Shown one piece after another: positions 16,762 through 22,923 of a DNA stretch of 23,344 nt. The notes beneath the pieces were generated by a model. That model searched no databases. It saw nothing but the letters and a program-made list of their open reading frames with translations, and was not told the DNA's origin. Positions within the stretch are counted from its first letter, which is position 1. The number at the start of each line of letters is the position of its first letter. Origin of the DNA: Alloprevotella sp. (GTDB taxonomy: Bacteria; Bacteroidota; Bacteroidia; Bacteroidales; Bacteroidaceae); contig JAFUXE010000028.1 in assembly GCA_017477205.1 (NCBI GenBank), positions 1 through 23,344 of the forward strand, in the 5' to 3' direction. The position numbers and the translations under genes were made by a program.

Positions 16762-16793
16762 TTTGGCTATCTGAAATATATTTGATAATTTTG
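16762..16793 (+). promoter_or_regulatory. promoter of the araC-cyuA-protease group
   Basis: TTTG (16762-16765), 20 nt, then TAATTTTG (16786-16793) is an exact Bacteroidota consensus promoter. It starts 9 nt after the AlkD-like stop and gives a leader of about 35 nt. Confidence 0.78.
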
Positions 16794-16833
16794 CCGCGAC
16801 AGACGAAAAGTATGAACAAATCACTTCACACCT

Positions 16834-17235
16834 ATGAAAAAGAAGCCCGCAGAAAGCACCAAGCTTTCGTACACGCGCATCAACGATGAAGTATCTGACC
16901 AGCTCTATGTGCAGATAATTCAGAAAATCGGTGTGGAAAAACGCTATCGTGATGCCGACTATTCGGCGCGGAAACTGGCAGCCGACCTCCACACAAACCC
17001 ACGCTACATCTCTGTAGTGGTAGCCCTCCACACGGGAGGGAACTACAGCGCACTGGTAAATGGTTACCGCCTCCGCGATGCATGCAGGATGCTGCGTAGT
17101 CCGCGCTATCGCGACTACACGGTTGAGGAAATCGGACTGGAATGCGGCTTTGCCTCACGCCAGGCATTCTACCTGGCATTCCACCGCCTCTACAAGGTCA
17201 CGCCGAGACAGTATCGCCTGAAAGGTGCGAAATAA
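16834..17235 (+). CDS. minimal AraC-type helix-turn-helix regulator
   Basis: The 133-residue product is essentially a stand-alone AraC/XylS DNA-binding domain. The first HTH is DYSARKLAADLHTNPRYISV. The second is TVEEIGLECGFASRQAFYLA, followed by the family's HRLYKVTPRQYR ending. There is no cupin or other ligand-binding domain; only about 40 residues precede the first HTH, so any signal input must come from a partner or from its own level. It has a consensus promoter and lies 35 nt before the cysteine desulfidase gene, so control of that gene is the simplest guess. The glycine and turn residues of the second HTH are intact. Confidence 0.88.
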   Translation: MKKKPAESTKLSYTRINDEVSDQLYVQIIQKIGVEKRYRDADYSARKLAADLHTNPRYISVVVALHTGGNYSALVNGYRLRDACRMLRSPRYRDYTVEEIGLECGFASRQAFYLAFHRLYKVTPRQYRLKGAK

Positions 17236-17270
17236 GTCCCGCAGCGTGCACAAAGAACATATCAAGCAGA

Positions 17271-18593
17271 ATGTTAACTGAAGAAGAACGCAAACGAATC
17301 AACGGGCTGGTACGCCATTGGGTAGTACCGGCCATTGGTTGTACGGAACCGATTTGTGTCGCCTTGGCTACCGCTAAGGCGGCGAGTTTGTTAGGCACGC
17401 GCGCCACGCACGTGGAGGCACGCCTCAGCGCAAACATCCTGAAAAACGCCATGGGCGTGGGCATTCCCGGAACGGGCATGGTGGGGCTTCCCATCGCCAT
17501 CGCCCTCGGCGTGCTCATGGGCGATGCCGCGCGCGGCCTTGAAGTCCTCCGCGGGGTGACGCCCGAGGACGTGGAGGCCGGACGACGATACATCGACGAA
17601 GGCCGCATAGACATCCGCCTGGCAGAGGACACGACGGAAAAGCTCTACGTGGAGGTGACCGTCCTGGACGACGAGGGCGGACGCGCCACGGCCGTCATCA
17701 TGCGCGAGCACACGCGCTTCGTCCTCCTGCGCCGGGGCGAGGAGACACTCCTCAACTTCCTGGACGCCGCAGAGGACGCAGAGGTGGCAAGCGGCGAGGC
17801 GGCAGAAGACCCCTGTGCCGACTGCCCCGAGCTCACCTTCGCCAAGGTCTTTGAATATGCCACTACGACGCCGCTGGAGGAAATCAGCTTCATCAACGAT
17901 GCCGCACGCCTGAACGAAGAGGCTTCGCGCCGCTCCCTTGAAGGCAACTACGGCCACCGTCTGGGCAAGGCACTCACGCGGCCGCTGGGACGCGGTATCA
18001 TGGGGGAGAGCATCTTCTCCCACATCCTTTCCAGCACAAGCCTCGCCTGCGATGCCCGCATGGCGGGAGCCATGATTCCCGTGATGAGCAATTCCGGGAG
18101 CGGCAATCAGGGCATCTGCGCCACGAATCCCGTCACCGTCTTCGCCCGCGAGAACCACAACACGGAGGAAGAGTTGACGCGTGCGCTCATGCTCTCCCAC
18201 CTGACGGCCATCTACATCAAGCTGCACCTCGGCACGCTCTCCGCACTCTGCGGCTGCGTAGTAGCCTCCACGGGCTCCAGCTGCGGCATCACGTACCTCA
18301 TGGGCGGGACCTACCGCCAGGTGACGTACGCCATCCAGAACATGATTGCCAACCTCACGGGCATGATCTGCGACGGGGCGAAGCCCAGCTGCGCCCTGAA
18401 GCTTACGAGCGGCGTGAGCACCGCCGTCCTCTCCGCCATGCTGGCCATGCAGGACGAGCACGTCACCAGCGTCGAGGGCATCATTGACGACGACGTGGAC
18501 CAAAGCATACGCAACCTCGTTTCCATCGGCGCAGACGCCATGACGGAGACCGACCGCTGCGTCATGCGCATCATGACAAGCAAGAAACACTAA
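17271..18593 (+). CDS. cyuA: L-cysteine desulfidase / UPF0597 (serine dehydratase alpha-like) family
   Basis: The 440-residue product matches the CyuA (YhaM, UPF0597) family: VVPAIGCTEPICVALATAKA near the start (Cys24), MGVGIPGTGMVGLPIA, IPVMSNSGSGNQGICATNPV (Cys283), ALCGCVVASTGSSCGI and MICDGAKPSCALKL. Family members carry a [4Fe-4S] cluster and break L-cysteine into pyruvate, ammonia and sulfide, for cysteine detoxification or use as a nutrient. Many databases label them serine dehydratase alpha subunits. The conserved cysteines needed for a cluster are present. The frame is open back to 17142, but that part overlaps the regulator gene, and ATG 17271 starts exactly at the family N-terminus (MLTEEERKRI). 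It follows the AraC-type gene by 35 nt and precedes the protease gene by 26 nt. Confidence 0.9.
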   Translation: MLTEEERKRINGLVRHWVVPAIGCTEPICVALATAKAASLLGTRATHVEARLSANILKNAMGVGIPGTGMVGLPIAIALGVLMGDAARGLEVLRGVTPEDVEAGRRYIDEGRIDIRLAEDTTEKLYVEVTVLDDEGGRATAVIMREHTRFVLLRRGEETLLNFLDAAEDAEVASGEAAEDPCADCPELTFAKVFEYATTTPLEEISFINDAARLNEEASRRSLEGNYGHRLGKALTRPLGRGIMGESIFSHILSSTSLACDARMAGAMIPVMSNSGSGNQGICATNPVTVFARENHNTEEELTRALMLSHLTAIYIKLHLGTLSALCGCVVASTGSSCGITYLMGGTYRQVTYAIQNMIANLTGMICDGAKPSCALKLTSGVSTAVLSAMLAMQDEHVTSVEGIIDDDVDQSIRNLVSIGADAMTETDRCVMRIMTSKKH

Positions 18594-18619
18594 CACGACA
18601 CACTATAATAAATTATAAG

Positions 18620-20758
18620 ATGAGAAAGAACCTACTACTCGTCGGCAGCCTGATTCTGGCCGCCACGACGACTGCTTTTGCACAAGTGCCCGTAAACACG
18701 GATGGCCCGAAACTGGAGCCCGCCTTGCAGCAACTCGTTGAAACCGGAACCGCCGTGCGCCACAGCGTAAACGGCCGCCTCGGCATCCGCAGCATTCAGA
18801 CCGAGACACCCGTTGACGTCATCGTAAACGTCAGCGACGCAGACGCCGTCATGGACTTCATACGGGAACAGGACGAAGATGCCGCACGCATCAACGACAA
18901 CCTGATCACGGCACGCCTGACGGCTACGCAACTGCAGGCCCTGTCCGAAAAGCCCGAAGTCTACTACGTCAAGAAATCCCGCCAGTTCCATCCCCTCATG
19001 GTCAACACGCGCAAGGCCGTTAAGGCCACGGACGTCCACAACGGCAAGGACCTTGAAACGCCCTTCGACGGCGAAGGCGTTCTCGTAGCCGTCATCGACC
19101 AGGGCTTCCAGCCGCGCCACCTCGCCTTCTACAACGCCGACGGCTCCACACGCATCAAGCAATACTGGAACCGCCGCAACTACGCCACGAACAAGAACAC
19201 GAAGCCCACGACCGTCATCCCGACTGGCGGCGACGGCTTCAGCACCGGCGGCCACGCCACCCACGTGGCGAACATCGCCGCAGGCAGCATCGTAGAAGGC
19301 AGCACGTACTACGGCATCGCCCCCAAGGCCGACCTCTACCTCGTCTCCTCCTCCTTCGACGAGACGGAACTTCTGGACGACATCAAGACCATCGCATCCT
19401 ATGCCAAGAAGCAGGAGCAGCCCGTCGTCGTGAACCTCAGCCTCGGCTCGCAGATGGGACCGCACGACGGCACCACACCCTTCGACCAGGGCGTGAACAG
19501 CCTCATCGACGGCGGCGGCGTATTCGTCTGCGGTGCCATGGGCAACGAGGGCGGACAGCGCATCCACGCCACCTACGGCTTCAAGAGCGAGAGTGAGGTG
19601 AAGAGCGTCCTGTATTCGCCTGCCACGGGCGAGACGCTGATACCGGGAGAAATCTGGGAGAACAGTACGAACGGCAAGAAGAACGTCACGTTCAAGCCCT
19701 TCTACCTCGTGGGGACAAAGAAGACCTACCTGACGAGCACACAGATGAGCCAGCTGTACATCTACGACAGCATCGACCGCTATAACAACAAGCACAACCT
19801 CATGTTCACCGTCCCCATCTCCTCGCTCCAGAGCATCGGCGGCTCCACCGCACAGTTCGGCGTTGAGATGACAGGCAACGAGGGCGACACCATCCACGCA
19901 TGGATTGAGGCCGACTACGCCTCCTTCAAGAGCGGCTCGGGCTATCTGACCGGCAACTCGCAGTATCTCGTCAGCGAGGCTGGCGCCAGCATCCCGCACT
20001 CCTTCGCCATCGCCGCCTATGCCGCCACGAACACCTTCACGTCCTCCGACGGCTACGTCTATGGCGGCTCCAACACGGGACAGACCGTAGGGCAGCTGGC
20101 CTACTTCTCCAGCAACGGCCCCTGGCTGGGCAGCGTGAACAAGCCCACCATCGCCGCCCCCGGCTTCATGGTGGTGTCCGCCTTCAGCAGCTATGACGGC
20201 CTTTTCGACGCTACCGACTACAGCATCGTCAGCACCGTCAAGAAAGGCTCCGCCACCTACTACTACGGACAGATGAGCGGCACGTCCATGGCCACGCCCG
20301 TCGTCACCGGCGTCGTTGCCCTCTGGCTGCAGGCCAACCCCAACCTGACGTACGACCAGATTATCGAGATATTCGAGACCACAGCCGTCCACGACAACTA
20401 CGCCAAGGCGGACTGGGACGCCAAGTTCGGGTACGGAAAGATTGACGCCTATGCAGGCATCAAGAAAGCCCTTGAGTTCGCCGCCAACGGCATCGACCCC
20501 GTACGCACGAACTCCGAGGCACCCGTCACGCTGAAGAAAGGCAGCGACGCATGGCGCATCCTCTTCAACACGGACGAGCGTTTCGCCAACGTAGCCCTCT
20601 TCTCCGCGAACGGCCAGCTGCTCAGCCGGCAGAGCTACGACGGCCTGCGCCGCGGCGAGGAGCGCGTGCTCAGCCTCCAGGGACTGCCCAGCGGCGTCTA
20701 TGTCGTTCGCATACAGACAGCCGGCGCACAGCTGACGCGTAAAGTACTCGTTCCCTGA
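18620..20758 (+). CDS. secreted S8 (subtilisin-like) serine protease with T9SS-like tail
   Basis: The 712-residue product has a signal peptide (MRKNLLLVGSLILAATTTAF-A). Residues about 60-120 look like an I9-type propeptide. The S8 catalytic domain has Asp160 (VAVIDQGF, where DTG or DSG is usual), His212 (GGHATHVA), oxyanion Asn309 (GAMGNEGG) and Ser556 (MSGTSMATPVVTG). About 247 residues separate Asn309 and Ser556, against roughly 65 in simple subtilisins, so a domain of about 150-180 residues is inserted (near 315-490). The last 70 residues (VALFSANGQLLSR ... LPSGVYVVRIQTAGAQLTRK) form a T9SS type A-like sorting domain. It is therefore an exported, probably surface-attached protease. Its stop overlaps the next start (TGATG). 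Confidence 0.93.
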   Translation: MRKNLLLVGSLILAATTTAFAQVPVNTDGPKLEPALQQLVETGTAVRHSVNGRLGIRSIQTETPVDVIVNVSDADAVMDFIREQDEDAARINDNLITARLTATQLQALSEKPEVYYVKKSRQFHPLMVNTRKAVKATDVHNGKDLETPFDGEGVLVAVIDQGFQPRHLAFYNADGSTRIKQYWNRRNYATNKNTKPTTVIPTGGDGFSTGGHATHVANIAAGSIVEGSTYYGIAPKADLYLVSSSFDETELLDDIKTIASYAKKQEQPVVVNLSLGSQMGPHDGTTPFDQGVNSLIDGGGVFVCGAMGNEGGQRIHATYGFKSESEVKSVLYSPATGETLIPGEIWENSTNGKKNVTFKPFYLVGTKKTYLTSTQMSQLYIYDSIDRYNNKHNLMFTVPISSLQSIGGSTAQFGVEMTGNEGDTIHAWIEADYASFKSGSGYLTGNSQYLVSEAGASIPHSFAIAAYAATNTFTSSDGYVYGGSNTGQTVGQLAYFSSNGPWLGSVNKPTIAAPGFMVVSAFSSYDGLFDATDYSIVSTVKKGSATYYYGQMSGTSMATPVVTGVVALWLQANPNLTYDQIIEIFETTAVHDNYAKADWDAKFGYGKIDAYAGIKKALEFAANGIDPVRTNSEAPVTLKKGSDAWRILFNTDERFANVALFSANGQLLSRQSYDGLRRGEERVLSLQGLPSGVYVVRIQTAGAQLTRKVLVP

Positions 20759-21417
20759 TGCAGGAGATATTTGACTTCCTCCGGGAGCTCGCCGCCCATA
20801 ACGAGCGCCCCTGGTTCCAGGCACACCGGGCAGAATATGATGCCGCGCACGCGAAATTCCTCTCCGTCATGCAGGACATGATTCGCCGCATCGCGGAGTT
20901 CGAGCCCGCCGTGGGCAACATCGAGGCGAAGAGCACCGTCTTCCGCATCTACCGCGACGTGCGCTTTTCCTCCGACAAGTCGCCCTACAAGCGCCACTTC
21001 GGCGCATACGTCAACCCGTACGGCATGAAATCCATGCATGGCGGCTACTACCTGCATCTGCAACCCGGCGGAAGCTTCGTGGCCGGTGGCTGCTGGTGGT
21101 TCGAGCCGAAGGTGCTGCGCGAGGTGCGTGAGAGCATCGCCCTGCGGCTGGAGGAGTTCGAGGGCATCGTCGAGGCACCCGCGTTCAAGAAGCACTTCCC
21201 CGTCATCGGCGAGGATCATCTGAAGACACTCCCCAAGGGCTTCCCCAAGGACTTCCCCCGCCCCGAGTACCTGCGTCCCCGCAACTACGTCGTCTGGGAA
21301 AACCTCCCCGACCGCTTCTTCCTCCAAAAAGGTTGGGAGGCGAAGGCCGCACAGCGCTTCCGCCTGATGCAGCCCTTCATCAATTTCGTCAACGACACGG
21401 TAGATGACTACATCTAA
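20758..21417 (+). CDS. DUF2461 family protein
   Basis: The 219-residue product matches the DUF2461 (TIGR02453-like) family. It has FDFLRELAAHNERPWFQAHR near the start, FRIYRDVRFSSDKSPYKRHF in the centre, then GGYYLHLQPGGSFVAGG and the ending FLQKGWEAKAAQRFRLMQPF. The family is widespread and its biochemical role is not established. There is no signal peptide, so it is cytoplasmic. The ATG shares its A with the TGA stop of the protease gene, implying translational coupling, which is odd for an exported protease and a cytosolic protein. The last nine codons and stop are duplicated 111 nt downstream. Confidence 0.92.
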   Translation: MQEIFDFLRELAAHNERPWFQAHRAEYDAAHAKFLSVMQDMIRRIAEFEPAVGNIEAKSTVFRIYRDVRFSSDKSPYKRHFGAYVNPYGMKSMHGGYYLHLQPGGSFVAGGCWWFEPKVLREVRESIALRLEEFEGIVEAPAFKKHFPVIGEDHLKTLPKGFPKDFPRPEYLRPRNYVVWENLPDRFFLQKGWEAKAAQRFRLMQPFINFVNDTVDDYI

Positions 21418-21422
21418 ACGTG
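21391..21422 (+). repeat. 32-nt direct repeat, copy 1 (DUF2461 3' end)
   Basis: The 32 nt cover the last nine codons, the stop and five following bases of the DUF2461 gene. An identical copy lies at 21502-21533. Confidence 0.95.
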
Positions 21423-21431
21423 ACTCAGTGC

Positions 21432-21496
21432 GTCTTGCAGCGACCGTCAGCCTGCCGCGCAGAGTGCGGCAAAGGCTGGGAAGCGAACAGCAAGAC
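21432..21496. repeat. 65-nt imperfect palindrome between the direct repeats
   Basis: The outer arms GTCTTGC (21432-21438) and GCAAGAC (21490-21496) are perfect. The inner stem CAGCC-TGCCGC (21448-21458) pairs with GCGGCA-aa-GGCTG (21466-21478). The whole would fold as one long hairpin with bulges. It lacks a U-tract, so a REP- or MITE-like element is more likely than a terminator. Confidence 0.7.
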
Positions 21497-21501
21497 AAGC
21501 T

Positions 21502-21533
21502 AACGACACGGTAGATGACTACATCTAAACGTG
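21502..21533 (+). repeat. 32-nt direct repeat, copy 2
   Basis: An exact second copy of 21391-21422, including the duplicated stop codon. It is non-coding here. Confidence 0.95.
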
Positions 21534-21575
21534 CCAGGATATAATTAGGCACCCCCGAAAAGGCCGCCACCTTAC

Positions 21576-21621
21576 AGCCCCAAGGCAAGCAAGCATAGCG
21601 AGCGACGCCCTGGGGCTTTTT
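21576..21621 (+). terminator. intrinsic terminator of the araC-cyuA-protease-DUF2461 group
   Basis: AGCCCCA (21576-21582) pairs perfectly with TGGGGCT (21611-21617), and further GGC/GCC pairs sit just inside. A TTTTT run follows (21617-21621). The 13-mer CCCCCGAAAAGGC flanks it on both sides (21552-21564 and 21639-21651). Confidence 0.8.
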
Positions 21622-21885
21622 ATGCAGTAACCCTGACGCCCCCGAAAAGGCAAAAGCGTTTTGAGAAGGGAATCATCGCGCCGTGGCTCAGCGCGCTGTG
21701 CTCACGGCCTCAGCCTTCGGGGAGACCATCATCGGACAGTCAACTGAAAGTATAAATAAGTAACGACAGCTGTCAACTGAAACTAAAATTAAGTATCAAC
21801 CAAGGTCAACCCACATTACAAATAAGGCTGAAAGTAGTCAACCAAAATCGTTAAACTACAAGGCATGTTTCGAGCCCCGTTTCCC
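21622..21885. other. non-coding stretch with hairpin and TCAAC motif cluster
   Basis: I see no plausible gene here. GCCGTG (21680-21685) and CACGGC (21703-21708) form a hairpin around the palindrome AGCGCGCT (21690-21697). Beyond it, TCAAC occurs at 21740, 21773, 21796, 21806 and 21838, twice within GTCAACTGAAA (21739-21749 and 21772-21782). The spacings (33, 23, 10, 32) are close to whole helical turns. The base composition becomes AT-rich from about 21740. Confidence 0.5.
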
Positions 21886-21969
21886 GAACCCTATGTTCAT
21901 CCGGTCACGAACCCTATGTTCATCGGCCAATGAACCCTATGTTCATGGGGCAATGAACCCTATGTTCAT
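21886..21969 (+). repeat. four copies of a palindromic 15-mer at exact 23-bp intervals
   Basis: GAACCCTATGTTCAT occurs without mismatch at 21886, 21909, 21932 and 21955. Variable 8-nt spacers separate the copies (CCGGTCAC, CGGCCAAT, GGGGCAAT). With the two preceding bases, copies 3 and 4 form ATGAAC-CCTAT-GTTCAT, a 6-bp inverted repeat. Half-sites therefore follow each other every 11 or 12 bp, on one face of the helix. This suggests an array of binding sites for a dimeric protein. Confidence 0.9.
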
Positions 21970-22075
21970 GAAAAGCCTGAAATATCATTCCCCTTTCATG
22001 CACCTTTGATACGGCTGAACGTCATTTCTGTACCAGTTTTTCAGGAAAAGGCGTCTGCATGTCGTGAAAACCTTG

Positions 22076-22083
22076 TATATTTG
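22076..22083 (+). promoter_or_regulatory. possible promoter -7 box in the gene-poor region
   Basis: TATATTTG matches TAnnTTTG, but no TTG lies at the right distance upstream. It could start a transcript through the broken small gene at 22210. Confidence 0.4.
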
Positions 22084-22209
22084 CGAGCAAATTCCGTTTC
22101 CGGCAGGTAAACCCGAAAAGAGGCGGAACATGAACCGTCGGGACGTATGCGCTGCAAAACGGTACGCTGCAGGATGGCAGGTAAGACAAAACAGTAAAGA
22201 AAGAGTAAT

Positions 22210-22384
22210 ATGGACGTTGAATCGCTGGCAGGACGCATCAACCTGGAGAGGGCCTCTCGCCGAACCTCTTCGCCAGCAAGTACCGCCCCCCTGCCTGCCC
22301 TCCGAGGACAACATCCGAATGTATATGCTTGAGAACAATCCCGGAAGTGCAGTCCAAGGCGATGATGGAGGAAGAAAAGAATAA
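22210..22384 (+). pseudogene. possible frame-shifted small gene
   Basis: An ATG at 22210 opens MDVESLAGRINLERAS, then that frame degenerates into Ser/Pro/Ala-rich text and stops at 22332. Protein-like segments continue in the other two frames in order: PNLFASKYRPPA, then LPSEDNIRMYMLENNPGS, then VQSKAMMEEEKNNE followed by TAA. Read together they make a sensible protein of about 57 residues with around three frame changes. I do not recognise a family. The alternative is that no frame is real, since the 106-residue frame from 22064 also crosses here. Confidence 0.3.
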
Positions 22385-22417
22385 CGAATAAAACGACAGG
22401 GCAATGAATACGAATCC

Positions 22418-22513
22418 TCCTTTAGTCCTCCTTAGGTGTTCCTTTAGTCCTCCTTTAGGCTCCTTCGCAGCAAGGGAGTAGCAAGGGCGTAGCGTAGGCG
22501 TTCGGTAGGTGCA
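22418..22513. repeat. 11-bp-period repeat tract
   Basis: TCCTT begins at 22418 (TCCTTTAG), 22429 (TCCTTAGG), 22440, 22451 and 22461, almost exactly 11 bp apart. The tract continues on the purine side with GCAAGGGAGTA (22470-22480), GCAAGGGCGTA (22481-22491), GCGTAGGCGTT (22492-22502) and CGGTAGGTGCA (22503-22513). The pyrimidine-rich half can pair in part with the purine-rich half (CTCCTT with AAGGGAG at the junction). Confidence 0.75.
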
Positions 22514-22601
22514 GTATAGACCGAACCGAGACATTTTGTGTGAAAAACACTAAAAGAACAGCGAGAGCTAACAAAAATCATCAGAAAAACATCTTTTTTA
22601 T

Positions 22602-22630
22602 TGCGCAAAACGCATTTTTCTCAAGAAAAA
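22602..22630. promoter_or_regulatory. candidate operator upstream of the XRE gene
   Basis: Two adjacent dyads lie here: TGCG-caaaa-CGCA (22602-22614) and TTTTTCT-ca-AGAAAAA (22615-22630). They cover the -33 to -10 region of the promoter, which is where an autoregulating XRE repressor would be expected to bind. Confidence 0.45.
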
Positions 22631-22636
22631 AATATG

Positions 22637-22644
22637 TATTTTTG
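22637..22644 (+). promoter_or_regulatory. -7 box of the XRE gene
   Basis: TATTTTTG matches TAnnTTTG and lies 29 nt before ATG 22674. The -33 region (TTTTTC, 22615-22620) is weak and lies inside the dyad, consistent with a regulated promoter. Confidence 0.65.
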
Positions 22645-22673
22645 CACCAATTAATTACAAATAATGTGTCGCA

Positions 22674-22898
22674 ATGGACAGAAAATTGAATCGTATTAAG
22701 ACTGCGTTAGTTGACAAAGGAAGAACCAACAAGTGGCTGGCAGAACAGTTGGGTAAAGATCCTGCGACTGTCAGCAAGTGGTGTACCAATGTGTGTCAAC
22801 CTTCCCTTGAAACGCTCATGCAGATTGCCCAACTTCTCGAAGTGCAGGTAGATGACCTTTTGAGGTTCGAAGAGTTGCCTAAAATTGCAGAGCATTAA
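22674..22898 (+). CDS. XRE-family HTH regulator
   Basis: The 74-residue product is a single XRE/Cro-type helix-turn-helix domain. It has NRIKTALVDKGRTNKWLAEQ, then LGKDPATVSKWCTNVCQPSL with the recognition helix, then ETLMQIAQLLEVQVDDLLR, the usual end of the fold. Such short regulators often pair with a neighbouring gene in toxin-antitoxin or mobile-element modules. The GC content (about 40% in its first 60 bases) is well below that of the housekeeping genes. It is 25 nt ahead of the ATP-binding-protein remnant. The dyads over its promoter suggest autoregulation. Confidence 0.88.
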   Translation: MDRKLNRIKTALVDKGRTNKWLAEQLGKDPATVSKWCTNVCQPSLETLMQIAQLLEVQVDDLLRFEELPKIAEH

Positions 22899-22923
22899 AG
22901 AATCGTCAATAGAGATACAGCAA

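Noticed and set aside
17391..18596. 401-residue minus-strand frame opposite cyuA
   Set aside because: It is antisense to a well-recognised enzyme and shows no recognisable motif. Long antisense frames are expected in GC-rich genes.
18635..20824. 729-residue open frame on the minus strand opposite the S8 protease and the start of DUF2461
   Set aside because: It mirrors codon use of the GC-rich sense genes, has low-complexity Val/Ala/Gly/Asp text, no domain or signal, and the sense frame has an intact catalytic triad.
21886..21969. CRISPR array
   Set aside because: There are only four 15-nt repeats with 8-nt spacers and no cas genes. Spacers are far too short, and the repeat is better explained as a binding-site array.
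22064..22384. Intact 106-residue gene on the plus strand
   Set aside because: Its start overlaps the -7 box, its text is low in hydrophobic core, and better protein-like segments lie in other frames. A broken gene is more likely than this frame.
21622..22673. Chromosomal replication origin (oriC) in the repeat-rich gene-poor stretch
   Set aside because: I see no cluster of DnaA boxes (TTATCCACA-like), and dnaA or other usual origin neighbours are absent.
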